Assembly: GCA_017301975.1 (NCBI GenBank)
Contig: JAFLEI010000051.1
Location: 1-39,757 of the forward strand
Reading direction: 5' to 3'
Length of the DNA stretch: 39,757 nt
Origin: Verrucomicrobiota bacterium
Lineage (GTDB): Bacteria; Verrucomicrobiota; Verrucomicrobiia; Verrucomicrobiales; Verrucomicrobiaceae
Both the position numbers and the translations under genes were made by a program. Below are positions 1-7,933 of the stretch, in pieces; positions within the stretch are counted from its first letter, which is position 1; the number at the start of each line of letters is the position of its first letter. The notes beneath the pieces were generated by a model. It worked only from the letters and a program-made list of their open reading frames with translations, was not told the DNA's origin and ran no database searches.

Positions 1-148
1 CTGCTCTTGTTTGTTTTGGGGCTTTGGGTAGTTTGCTTGGCCATGTGGGTGGTGTGTTCAGGTTGCTCAACACTTCCTTCTTATCACCGATCCGCTTCGG
101 TGACTCCGCCCACATGGTATCTACGGCAAAATAATCACCCTCCGTTTC

Positions 149-790
149 CTACAGCATCCCCGGCGTGTAGCGCGGGCGATCATCCATGCCAACACCGATC
201 TGCTGACGCATGCGGGTGTCATCCAGGGCGCGATCCACGGCATCCTGCAGCGCGCGGGAGGTCAGCTCACGCAGGACAGGCACGGGCGAGCCGCTGCCGG
301 GACGGAAGGCCGTGCTTTGGCGCTCGCCTTCATAAACGCGGGTGTGCATGACCCGCCCGGAGGTGGCTTCCACCACATTCACGCGGATGCGTGCATACCC
401 ATAAGGATGCACGAGCAACTGCGAGCGCAGATCCTGGATTTCTCCAGTGAGGATAAAGCGGCCCTTCACGTCCGTGGCCAGCATGCCGCGTGACTCCAGC
501 GCGTAGCCAAAGGCGTTGCGCACCACATCGCTGACCGGAAGGCGGGTCTGGATGGTATCCACCGAAGGGCCGATGGGCAGGCGCACATGGCCGAGCGTCT
601 GGGCCTGCTCACCACGCTTGTCCTTGAACTCACCCACGGCAAAATCCGGCGAGCCCCGCAGCATCCGGCCAGACTGCGGCACATAGTCGAGGCTGATGAT
701 GGAAGAATTTCCACAGGAAGAGAGGCTGAAGCAGGCTGCCGCTCCGAGAAGAATGACTGAAAAGCACCGAAGGTTCATGAAGGGGATCAT
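149..790 (-). CDS. Predicted outer-envelope lipoprotein, unknown function
   Basis: The 213-residue product starts with a short hydrophobic signal ending in a lipobox (LSSC, Cys26), so it should be lipidated and held in the envelope. The mature part is soluble, with an apparent alpha/beta pattern (VGEFKDKRG, FGYALESRGM, ILTGEIQDLR) that recalls YajG-like or CsgG-like lipoproteins; this resemblance is weak and no function is claimed. A second ATG at 778 gives a signal starting MNLRCFSV with a better-placed Arg, so the true start could be either; neither has a clear ribosome binding site. It is transcribed away from the L,D-transpeptidase-like gene at 932, and the 12-base inverted repeat at 856-926 lies between them. 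Confidence 0.75.
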   Translation of the reverse strand: MIPFMNLRCFSVILLGAAACFSLSSCGNSSIISLDYVPQSGRMLRGSPDFAVGEFKDKRGEQAQTLGHVRLPIGPSVDTIQTRLPVSDVVRNAFGYALESRGMLATDVKGRFILTGEIQDLRSQLLVHPYGYARIRVNVVEATSGRVMHTRVYEGERQSTAFRPGSGSPVPVLRELTSRALQDAVDRALDDTRMRQQIGVGMDDRPRYTPGML

Positions 791-855
791 TAGAACGCCC
801 TTGGACGCGAATCAATGCATTCGATTCATCCAATCCCTCCTCGCAGGGAAAAAAA

Positions 856-926
856 CAACCCTGCCGGAACTCGGAGCTCAGGAAAAAAACCCCCAAAACC
901 TGAATCCAATTAACCCGGCAGGGTTG
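856..926. promoter_or_regulatory. 12-bp perfect inverted repeat in a divergent promoter gap
   Basis: CAACCCTGCCGG at 856-867 is matched by its exact reverse complement at 915-926, 47 bases apart, in the gap between the lipoprotein gene (start 790) and the L,D-transpeptidase-like gene (start 932). The right arm includes the AGGG that probably serves as ribosome binding site for the gene at 932. It could be a paired operator, or an mRNA hairpin hiding that ribosome site. A-rich stretches lie just inside the arms (850-856, 882-898). Confidence 0.5.
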
Positions 927-931
927 ATTTA

Positions 932-1735
932 ATGAATATATTCGGAAACAGCTTCCCCATGCAATACCAAAAAGTTTTCCATCGAAAAAAGGCAGGCCTT
1001 CTCACTCTGCTGGCCATCGGCATTTTTGCCCTGAGCCCCTCAGAGTCTCACGCCCAGCTGGGTCGAGCCGTACGCCAGGTGATCGTCTCCCAGGCGGCCA
1101 CGTGGAATTCCAACACGGCAACCATGCAGTGCTACCAGCGCGCCTCCGCCGAGGCTCCGTGGCAGGCCGTCTTTGAAAAGCCCGTGCCGGTTTTGCTGGG
1201 CAGAAAAGGTCTGGCCTGGGGGCGTGGCGTTTTCAATCCGCCTCAAAATGGCATCCCTGCCAAGGTGGAAAAGGACTGGCGTGCCCCTGCAGGCGTCTTC
1301 CAGCTAGGCTCCCTTTTTGGCTATGCCGCCACGCCGCCCGGTGGTGCGCGCTGGCCCTACATCCAGGTCGGCCCCTGGGACGCCTATGTGGACGACTCCA
1401 CCCTGCCCCAGTATTACAACCGTCACATCCGCATCGATCCCCGCCAGGGCATCCCGCCGTGGTTTGAGAAACAAAAAATGCGCCTGGGCGATGCCGCCTA
1501 CAAGTGGATGCTCGAAATCCGCCACAATCAAAACCCCGCCGCCCCCGGCTACGGCAGCGCCATCTTTTTCCACGTCCGCCGCGGCCCGGACAAGCCCAGC
1601 GCCGGCTGCACCACCATGGCCGAAGGAGACCTCACCCGCCTCCTCCGCTGGCTCGATCCCGCCGCCTCGCCGCATTACGTCCTGCTGCCCAAGGCGGATT
1701 ATGCAGCGCTGCGTGGGGCGTGGGGGCTGCCGTGA
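932..1735 (+). CDS. Secreted L,D-transpeptidase (YkuD-like) domain protein
   Basis: The 267-residue protein has a basic n-region (FHRKKAG), a hydrophobic core and a signal-peptidase site near SHA-Q, so it is exported. The C-terminal half carries an L,D-transpeptidase-like active-site pattern: a His in FFHVRRGPDKP followed by SAGCT, where the Cys would be the nucleophile. Enzymes of this class form or remodel 3-3 peptidoglycan cross-links, attach proteins to peptidoglycan, or cut such links. The ATG at 932 has AGGG eight bases upstream; an ATG at 959 would give a more usual signal length. It runs toward the GNAT gene, with five bases between the two stops. The family call is good; the exact reaction is unknown. 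Confidence 0.8.
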   Translation: MNIFGNSFPMQYQKVFHRKKAGLLTLLAIGIFALSPSESHAQLGRAVRQVIVSQAATWNSNTATMQCYQRASAEAPWQAVFEKPVPVLLGRKGLAWGRGVFNPPQNGIPAKVEKDWRAPAGVFQLGSLFGYAATPPGGARWPYIQVGPWDAYVDDSTLPQYYNRHIRIDPRQGIPPWFEKQKMRLGDAAYKWMLEIRHNQNPAAPGYGSAIFFHVRRGPDKPSAGCTTMAEGDLTRLLRWLDPAASPHYVLLPKADYAALRGAWGLP

Positions 1736-1740
1736 GTGAG

Positions 1741-2652
1741 TCAGATTTCCGCCGTGTCCACCCACCAGTCATGGCCGGGCTCAAGGCCGTGGCCGTAGAT
1801 CGTCGCAGGGGCCAGCAGCACCTGCATGCCATGCATTTCCGCAAGCAGGCTGGCGGCCACGGACTGCGGTACGGCTGCAAACAGGGCGGGCAGACCGCTG
1901 CCCTGAGCAGCGTGCAGAGCCTGACGGATGATGTCTGCCCCCTGAACGGGATCATTGAAATGAAAGCCTGAGAGATGCGCGGAAAGCATCTCGGTGCCGG
2001 CATCGGTCCACAAGCGTTTCCCACGCCGGGTATCCTCCAGCCAGGCCGCATCAGCAATTCGCAGGGGTGCCATCAACGAACGCAGTTCATGCCGCCCGCC
2101 TGTGAGGACGCAGGCCGGTCGCTGCGAGGAATGCGCCATCGTGGCCGCCGGTCCCGCAGTTGCTTCACCCGCGCTGATCCTGAGCACCGCGATCTGCGCC
2201 ACCTCCTGAAATGCCGGGATCTCCCGCCTTCCCGTGTAGTCCGTAGGCCGCCGTCCGGTTCCATTCATCACGATGCCATAGCATCCATGGACACCGCTTT
2301 GCTCGATCTGCCGCCGGGCTTCCAGCATCAGATGCGCCAGCAGCCCGCTGCAGCGCGCCACCGGGCTCACCTTGAGATCGCACAAATAGTGCACGCGCCG
2401 CTGTTGAGACGCCGCATGGGTGCAGTGCATCCAGCGTTCCACCCGCGCCAGAGTTCCCAGCACCTCGCCTCCAGCCTCCGCCACCAGGACGCTGGCCTCC
2501 CCCATGGCGGAAAAAAAGGGCAGGTAATCCCGCCCATGCGAAATGCTGAAGCGCCCGCCATTTCCCAGAGGGTAGTCAAACTGGCGCTCGAACCGCTCCA
2601 GCGCCTCACCCAGCCACGCAGGCGGCGGCTCATGAAGGGTGTGGAGTTTCAT
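1741..2652 (-). CDS. GNAT-family acyltransferase, last gene of the lipid-type operon
   Basis: The 303-residue protein has a GNAT-like N-terminal half: a beta strand with a bulge (SVLVAEAGGEVLGTL, residues 54-68) and an acyl-CoA-binding motif A region at about 91-112 (CDLKVSPVARCSGLLAHLML). The pyrophosphate loop is degenerate (ARCSG rather than RxxGxG/A), so the acyl donor may not be plain acetyl-CoA. The C-terminal 130 residues could be a second, diverged GNAT fold. Its ATG overlaps the stop of the upstream BtaA-like gene by four bases, suggesting translational coupling. In context it may acylate the amino group of the lipid headgroup made by its neighbour; that is inference. Substrate unknown. 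Confidence 0.7.
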   Translation of the reverse strand: MKLHTLHEPPPAWLGEALERFERQFDYPLGNGGRFSISHGRDYLPFFSAMGEASVLVAEAGGEVLGTLARVERWMHCTHAASQQRRVHYLCDLKVSPVARCSGLLAHLMLEARRQIEQSGVHGCYGIVMNGTGRRPTDYTGRREIPAFQEVAQIAVLRISAGEATAGPAATMAHSSQRPACVLTGGRHELRSLMAPLRIADAAWLEDTRRGKRLWTDAGTEMLSAHLSGFHFNDPVQGADIIRQALHAAQGSGLPALFAAVPQSVAASLLAEMHGMQVLLAPATIYGHGLEPGHDWWVDTAEI

Positions 2653-3668
2653 GCGCGGCTGCCGACGAGGATTTGCGGGTAGAAGAAGGAGCGGTCCCGC
2701 TGCTCCATCGCTCCGCCCAGTTCATGATTCCAGGCGATGTCTCCCGCCAGCGCCTCCATGTCGAGGGAGGAATTCAACTGCCGCAGGATGACTCTCCCGC
2801 CGGGCTTCAGAGCCCTGGCTGCGGCGGCCAGCGTTTGCTGCGCCTGCGCCGGTGCGAGCCAGTCGAGGATGTTTGAAAGGTGCACCAGATCCGCGCTGGC
2901 AGCAGGCAGACTGTCGAGCACCTCCCTCATGCGCCCCTGATGCCAGACCACCTCTGCGCGCGCTGCGCCCGCCGTTTGCAGCCAGTCGTAGCGGTGCCCT
3001 GGCGCAAAGCGGCCCTGATACATCTGCCGCAGGAAAGGATTCGTATCTGCATCGGTGCGCGCCAAGGCCACGCGGGTGCGCCAGGCGAAATGCTCGTGAA
3101 AAGGGCGTCGCGGATTTTGCGCCGCCTCATGTCCAAACAGCGCCACCAGATTTGGCAGCGCCATCACCTCCGCCAGGGCATCCTCCAAAGCCACGCCACC
3201 TGCCTGCACGCGACGCAGCTCGGCAAAGCAGCGTTCATACCGCCCCGCATGGTCCGGCCCGTGCGCCGCCACGAAATCCAGGGGCCCAAACACATCCTCC
3301 GGGAGTGCGAGCGCCCCCAGCAGGGCTTTCAGAGACCCGCGCCGCTGCTCCAGTGGCATGTCTTCATGACCTAGCAGGCGGGTTGCCTGATCCGCACTGG
3401 CATGGGCCGCCAGATGCAGCTTGCACCTGGAAAGCGCGAGCTGCGCCGGATTCATGTCCACCGCATGGATGTGTTTCACCGGCAGCCGCCCGAGCTGCAC
3501 CAGCGTCTCGCCGCCTGAGGCGATCATCACCACCACGGCGTCTGCGGGCAGCGTCTCCGCCAGCTCCACATCCAGGCGCGGATCTTCACGCACCTGCGCG
3601 AAGGCCAGCGGCAGTTTGGCGGCCTCAAGGGCCCAGGCATCAGGAGCGGCGGAGTGGTTTTCTTCCAT
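2649..3668 (-). CDS. DUF3419 / BtaA-like S-adenosylmethionine:diacylglycerol 3-amino-3-carboxypropyl transferase
   Basis: The 339-residue protein matches the DUF3419 (BtaA) layout: a SAM-binding glycine loop SGGETLVQLG (51-60), an acidic strand end HAVDMNPAQLALSRCKL (68-84), a mid-region TDADTNPFLRQMYQGRF, and later SNILDWL (265-271) and GGRVILRQLNS (290-300). BtaA moves the 3-amino-3-carboxypropyl group of SAM onto diacylglycerol to give diacylglyceryl-homoserine, the first step to betaine lipid. The ATG at 3668 was chosen because the upstream open frame runs inside the PAP2 gene; the two genes overlap by 29 bases. The N-methyltransferase partner BtaB is not in this cluster, so the final lipid may differ from DGTS. 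Family call confident; acceptor lipid inferred. Confidence 0.82.
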   Translation of the reverse strand: MEENHSAAPDAWALEAAKLPLAFAQVREDPRLDVELAETLPADAVVVMIASGGETLVQLGRLPVKHIHAVDMNPAQLALSRCKLHLAAHASADQATRLLGHEDMPLEQRRGSLKALLGALALPEDVFGPLDFVAAHGPDHAGRYERCFAELRRVQAGGVALEDALAEVMALPNLVALFGHEAAQNPRRPFHEHFAWRTRVALARTDADTNPFLRQMYQGRFAPGHRYDWLQTAGAARAEVVWHQGRMREVLDSLPAASADLVHLSNILDWLAPAQAQQTLAAAARALKPGGRVILRQLNSSLDMEALAGDIAWNHELGGAMEQRDRSFFYPQILVGSRA

Positions 3669-4455
3669 AGGCGAATTGAAGCATGAAAAACAGCAGGGCC
3701 GCGACCAGCAGGTCCACGGCATAGTGCAGCCGCAGCGTCAGCGTGGCCACCAGCATCAGCAGCGAAGGCACCAGCATGATCCAGAACCGCAGGCGAAAGC
3801 AGTCCCAGTCCCACGCCAGCAGTGTCAGTGTGATCAGCACATGAAGGCTGGGGAAGGCATCGTATCGCGAAGCCATGGAGGCATTGATGCTTTCATTCCA
3901 ATGCGTCAGCAAGCCACCCGCCACGGGTGCGGGAAACAGCTCTGGAAAAGCCGTCAAAGGCGGTGCCGCCGGATAAAGCAGATAGCCAAGGAACCCCACG
4001 GCGAAGGCCGTGAACAGACGAGCGCCAAACAGCGCGCCATTCTTGTTTGAGATCACCACCAGCAGCAACGCCCAGTGCAGATACACGTGATAGCTCATGT
4101 AGCCCAGACTCAGCAGATCGTTCATCCAAGGGCTTGCCTTGCCGCTCAACGCCAGCACCGGCGACACACCGAACAGCGCCGCGTCCGCCGCCATCAGCTC
4201 ATGATGCCGCAGAGGCACCCCCAGCGCCTCCACCAGCGCGGACGAGCCCGCATACAAAGCCCACGTCAACACGTAAGCGCCGATCAAACGCACACGCCCG
4301 CCGGGTTCCCCCATGCGCTGCACTGCGGCATAGGCGCAGGTCAGCGCCGTAGTTGCCAGCAGCAGATGCCCGGCATCTCCGACGAAGATCAGTGCCAGGA
4401 CGATGGCGCAGCCGAGCCTTAGATAAAGCCACTCATGAATCTGCACCCGCCTCAT
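3640..4455 (-). CDS. PAP2-family membrane phosphatase / phosphotransferase (Aur1/Ipt1-like)
   Basis: The 271-residue integral membrane protein has about six hydrophobic helices and the PAP2 catalytic signature: FPSLHV (His205) and LRLHYAVD (His244, Asp248), with RYDAFPS just before. The long SLHV-type motif and HYxVD spacing resemble the inositol-phosphotransferase-like PAP2 subgroup more than classic phosphatidate phosphatases, so it may either dephosphorylate phosphatidic acid or transfer a phospho-headgroup. The ATG at 4455 lies two bases after the desaturase stop; the open frame further upstream is an artefact of overlap. If it is a phosphatase it would make the diacylglycerol used by the BtaA-like enzyme encoded next. 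Reaction inferred. Confidence 0.8.
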   Translation of the reverse strand: MRRVQIHEWLYLRLGCAIVLALIFVGDAGHLLLATTALTCAYAAVQRMGEPGGRVRLIGAYVLTWALYAGSSALVEALGVPLRHHELMAADAALFGVSPVLALSGKASPWMNDLLSLGYMSYHVYLHWALLLVVISNKNGALFGARLFTAFAVGFLGYLLYPAAPPLTAFPELFPAPVAGGLLTHWNESINASMASRYDAFPSLHVLITLTLLAWDWDCFRLRFWIMLVPSLLMLVATLTLRLHYAVDLLVAALLFFMLQFAYGRKPLRRS

Positions 4456-4457
4456 TG

Positions 4458-5387
4458 TCACGAATGCTTGGAGGCCTTCCACCCCAGCGGACTGCGTCGC
4501 AGACTGTGAATGAAAAACTCCCGCACAAAAGCGGAGTAGGACCGGATGTACGGCGCGCCCTGCTTGCGCAGAGAGGGGGCCAGGGCCGCATGCACCTGCG
4601 GCAGGTGGTGCCAGGGCACTCCGGGGAACAGATGATGCTCGAGGTGGAAGTTCTCGTTGCACATGAAAAAGCGCACCAGCGGACTGGTGAGGATGGTGCG
4701 CGTGCCCCGCACCTCGTCATTGGCGTGCTCCAGCAGCGTGTGCTGGCTCATGCCGCGAATGTTCACCATGGTGTTGATGAAGAGCATGGGCACCAGCCAG
4801 CCATGCCACAGCCAGACAAGAGGCACGAATTTCCACGCCAGCCCCGCCAGAAGCACCGTCGCGCAGACTTCAGCCACGATGCCAAGGCGGTCTTTCGTCG
4901 TGCCCTGCTTGAATCCCAGGAGGGGAATCGCCGTGATGTAAACCGGGTAGCCCACCAGCAGCCGCAGCCAGTTCATGATGAAAACCATCCACGTCCAGCG
5001 CGTGTAGTTGGCGTAATGATCCGGGTCTCCCGTCTCCCCGAGATGCTGGTGGTGGTTCAAATGCAGCACGCGGTAGGCGGAGTAGTTCTGCAGCACCGGC
5101 ATGGCGCACAACGCGCCGAGCACGCCATTCCAGACGCGGTTCCTGGCCAGCGTGCCATGCACCGCCTCATGGGTGAAAAGGCTGATGCCGTGCAGAGAAC
5201 CTGCCGCGAGTAGATACAACGGCACCGCCAAAACCCACCGCCATCCCGATGCTCCCGAAGCGGTCACCAACACCGCGCCGGCCGCCCCGAGGGCATAAAG
5301 CACCAAAAACAGACCCACACGCCAGACACTCTGCGCGGCCGAGCGAGTATGGCAGAGCCGCAGCAGATCAGGTGGAAGTGTGTTCAT
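4458..5387 (-). CDS. Membrane fatty acid desaturase-type diiron enzyme
   Basis: The 309-residue membrane protein has the three histidine boxes of the fatty acid desaturase/hydroxylase superfamily: HEAVH (73-77), HLNHH followed by QH (109-115), and HLEHH (248-252) with WHHLPQVH after it. These bind two irons that activate O2. Four or so hydrophobic segments (about 23-65, 132-155, 172-205) place it in the cytoplasmic membrane. The chosen ATG (5387) overlaps the end of the diiron gene upstream by 20 bases; an ATG at 5405 is an alternative. The product could be a lipid desaturase, hydroxylase or ketolase acting on the same lipid as its neighbours. Superfamily sure; substrate unknown. Confidence 0.85.
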   Translation of the reverse strand: MNTLPPDLLRLCHTRSAAQSVWRVGLFLVLYALGAAGAVLVTASGASGWRWVLAVPLYLLAAGSLHGISLFTHEAVHGTLARNRVWNGVLGALCAMPVLQNYSAYRVLHLNHHQHLGETGDPDHYANYTRWTWMVFIMNWLRLLVGYPVYITAIPLLGFKQGTTKDRLGIVAEVCATVLLAGLAWKFVPLVWLWHGWLVPMLFINTMVNIRGMSQHTLLEHANDEVRGTRTILTSPLVRFFMCNENFHLEHHLFPGVPWHHLPQVHAALAPSLRKQGAPYIRSYSAFVREFFIHSLRRSPLGWKASKHS

Positions 5388-6087
5388 GATGGCGTGAAGT
5401 TGCATCCCAAAGACCCACGTAGAGGCGGTCAAAAATGTGCAGCCCCAGCCGCACGCCGTCCTCCACCGCAGCGCGGTCCTCACCTCCAGCCTGCCAGGCC
5501 TGGGCCACGCACTCAAAAAACTCCGCAGCATGCCGGCCGTCGATCTCTTCGTGCAGATTGTAGTGAACCAGCTTTTCCGCCGGCACCCACCGCCGCTCCA
5601 CCACCGTCCGGCCAAGACGCGCCGAGATGCCGGCAAATTCGTGCTCAATGATCCCTAAACAAGCAAAGGCCGCCTCCGTGCGCTCCATCAGGCACACACC
5701 CATGAGGCAGGTGTTGAAGGCTCTCACCGCCTCCGCCTCACGCACCCGGCTCATCGCCTCGCGGGTGACACCCAGCGTTTCCAAAAACCGCAAAAAGGTC
5801 ATGTCATGCGCCAGAGCCGGATCAAACACCGCCGTCCCTTCATCCACATAGCCATGCTCCTCCGCCAAATTATGGATCAAACTCCGCCGCAGGATGGAGC
5901 CCGGCATTCGTGCCATCAGCGCGGCCATGGGCCTGGAAAAGTACCGCACTGCAAAGAAGAACTGCTGCTGCGTCTCCTGAAACGCCTCCCGGCTCATGCG
6001 GCCTCCGGCCAGCGCGGAGAAATAAGAGTTCCGCAAAATCCCCCTCGTCTCCACCTCAGCGGTCACCCAGCTTATAATTTCCTCCAT
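5368..6087 (-). CDS. Heme-oxygenase-like diiron oxygenase (iron-containing redox enzyme family), first gene of operon
   Basis: The 239-residue, all-helical protein fits the heme-oxygenase-like diiron oxidase/oxygenase (HDO) family that includes UndA, CADD and SznF. Visible metal-ligand candidates are Glu38 or nearby in the first helix, Glu76/Glu77 in HNLAEEHG, His94 in ALAHDMTFLRFL, Glu148/Glu150 in IIEHEF, and His179, Asp183 and His186, which have the H-x3-D-x2-H spacing seen in the family. Members do O2-dependent decarboxylation, N-oxygenation or C-C cleavage of small substrates. It starts 64 bases after the malQ stop on the same strand and heads four overlapping genes. Its reaction is unknown; a fatty-acyl or amino-acid-like substrate is inferred from the neighbours. 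Confidence 0.78.
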   Translation of the reverse strand: MEEIISWVTAEVETRGILRNSYFSALAGGRMSREAFQETQQQFFFAVRYFSRPMAALMARMPGSILRRSLIHNLAEEHGYVDEGTAVFDPALAHDMTFLRFLETLGVTREAMSRVREAEAVRAFNTCLMGVCLMERTEAAFACLGIIEHEFAGISARLGRTVVERRWVPAEKLVHYNLHEEIDGRHAAEFFECVAQAWQAGGEDRAAVEDGVRLGLHIFDRLYVGLWDATSRHHEHTST

Positions 6088-6151
6088 GACGGCAGTCTAG
6101 GAAATGCCCCCGCCGTTCTCCAGCAATTTTTTAACATCTACCCGGTCTGCC

Positions 6152-7843
6152 CTACCGCCCCGTGCTCTTGATCGCTTTCTTGAGCCACTCGCCCTCTTCC
6201 TTCCAAGGCGTGCCATTGCGTAGTTCGGCCACGGTCATGGGCAGACGGGCGCTCCAGTTGCTGTCGGCGGCGATGCCGGGGACGTTGAAGCGATCCTCCA
6301 GACCATAGAGGTCCGTGAGCATGAAGGCGGCGAAGCGGGCGTTGCTGGTCAGCAGGGCCTCCAGCAGGGCATGGCGGATGTGGGCATCGTATTCAGGCCA
6401 GCCTTCGGAGGAGAAGCGCAGGCCGGCGAATTCGGCGAGGTCTCCCAGCTCCTTGTTGCCCAGGGCGCGTTCGGATTCAAATTCGCTGCTGGCATCGCGG
6501 CGGCGGTGCTCCCAGTGCGTTCGCATGGGCTCATGATCATGCGTGGCGTAGGTGGTGAAGGCGCAGTTGTCATAGGTGCTGCCCATCACCACACGGCCTT
6601 CCTCGCTGTGCTCCCACTGGCAGACTTTGAAGCCGGGAATATCAAGGCTGAGCAGATGCGGGCGCACGTAATCAGGCACCGTGCCCAGGTCTTCGGCCAC
6701 CACCTCGGCTTTGCCGGCAGCGGCATCGAGAATCATGCGCAGGTACTTGTGCCCGTTGGCGAGATTCGCGGCCTTGTGCTCCGGCGTGTCGTCGTCATTT
6801 TCGATGAAGTGCGGCAGGCGTCCGTTGGTGAGGACTTTGGCCTCTTCGTCACTGAGGTAGCAAAACTCCGCATTGCGAGTGGGGCGCCACGGGAAGCTAT
6901 AAATGCGGTAGAAGCCCAGCACGTGATCAATGCGGAAGATGTCAAAGACCTCCGTCAGCTTCCGCGTGCGCTGCCGCCACCACTGGTAGCCGCCCTGCTC
7001 CATGACATCCCAACGGTAATGCGGGATGCCCCAGTTCTGGCCCCAGTGCTGCACGAAGTAGTCGTCTTTGAAGTAGGTCTCCGGCGGGGCGCCGCCGCAC
7101 CAGCTCAGGTCAAACTGCTCGGGCTTGAAAAACACATCCGCGCTGCACCAGGAGATGCCAAAAGGGATGTCGCCCATGAGCTTGACGCCCTTCCCATTCG
7201 CATAGGCGCGCAGTTCGCCCCACTGGCTGAAGCAGAGCCACTGCACGTAGGCATGGAAGAGGATGCGGTCGTCGATCGCATCTCCCTGCGCATCGCGCCA
7301 GGCATGGGCCTTGGCGGCGGTGTTCAGCTCCTCGCGCCAGTTCGTCCAGTCTTCATGGCCGTGCTCCTCCATGAGGACTTTGAAAAGGCAGAAGTCATCC
7401 AGCCACCCCGCCTCCTTCACACAGAAGGCCTCAAACTCAGCCATGCGCCCGGGCTGGCTTTCGATCTGGCTGAAGGCGCGGCGCAGCAGGGTGTTTTTCA
7501 GCCGTCGCACCTTGGGGTAGTTCACCGAGCCATGCCGCAGCAGATCCACGCGCAGGATGCCGGTGATGGTGCTGTAAAATTTCTCGTCCAGCTCAGGAAC
7601 CGCCGCCGGGGAGAGATCCAGCGTGAGATAGTCCAGCGCCACGGAGCTGATGGCATTGTAGGGGCTGCTGTCGCTGCCGGTGGCATTGATGGGCAGAAAC
7701 TGCACAAAGCCGATCCCCGTTTCTGCGGACCAGTCGATCAGCTCACGCACCCCGCCGATGTCGCCAATCCCAAGATCGTCGGCGGTGCGCAGGGCGAAAA
7801 CAGGGATCAAAATGCCGGCGCGGCGGGGCTGGGTGGTGGGCAT
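6152..7843 (-). CDS. malQ: 4-alpha-glucanotransferase (amylomaltase)
   Basis: The 563-residue protein is a GH77 disproportionating enzyme that moves maltodextrin segments between 1,4-alpha-glucans in the cytoplasm. It starts with PRRAGILIPVFALRTADDLG, typical of bacterial MalQ. Active-site landmarks are FRIDHVLGFYRIY (nucleophile Asp), VVAEDLGTVP (acid/base Glu) and TYATHDHEPMRTHW. The ATG at 7843 begins the recognisable domain; the open frame continues upstream to 8713, but that part is antisense to the cytochrome gene at 7934 and has no glucanotransferase features. No glycogen genes are adjacent. It is divergent from the gene at 7934. Confidence 0.95.
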   Translation of the reverse strand: MPTTQPRRAGILIPVFALRTADDLGIGDIGGVRELIDWSAETGIGFVQFLPINATGSDSSPYNAISSVALDYLTLDLSPAAVPELDEKFYSTITGILRVDLLRHGSVNYPKVRRLKNTLLRRAFSQIESQPGRMAEFEAFCVKEAGWLDDFCLFKVLMEEHGHEDWTNWREELNTAAKAHAWRDAQGDAIDDRILFHAYVQWLCFSQWGELRAYANGKGVKLMGDIPFGISWCSADVFFKPEQFDLSWCGGAPPETYFKDDYFVQHWGQNWGIPHYRWDVMEQGGYQWWRQRTRKLTEVFDIFRIDHVLGFYRIYSFPWRPTRNAEFCYLSDEEAKVLTNGRLPHFIENDDDTPEHKAANLANGHKYLRMILDAAAGKAEVVAEDLGTVPDYVRPHLLSLDIPGFKVCQWEHSEEGRVVMGSTYDNCAFTTYATHDHEPMRTHWEHRRRDASSEFESERALGNKELGDLAEFAGLRFSSEGWPEYDAHIRHALLEALLTSNARFAAFMLTDLYGLEDRFNVPGIAADSNWSARLPMTVAELRNGTPWKEEGEWLKKAIKSTGR

Positions 7844-7933
7844 GAGGGAAAGGAGGGTTACCAGAATACGGATTGGCAATTGTTTGTGGTTGTCTTCTGC
7901 GATTTGGGTAACTTCGCAAGCGTATAGAGCACA

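Noticed and set aside
7..351. A 114-residue frame starting at 7 on the plus strand
   Set aside because: The first part is low-complexity intergenic sequence and the rest is antisense to the lipoprotein gene at 149-790. The hairpin TCACCGA-tccgct-TCGGTGA near 84-103 may belong to a neighbour beyond the window.
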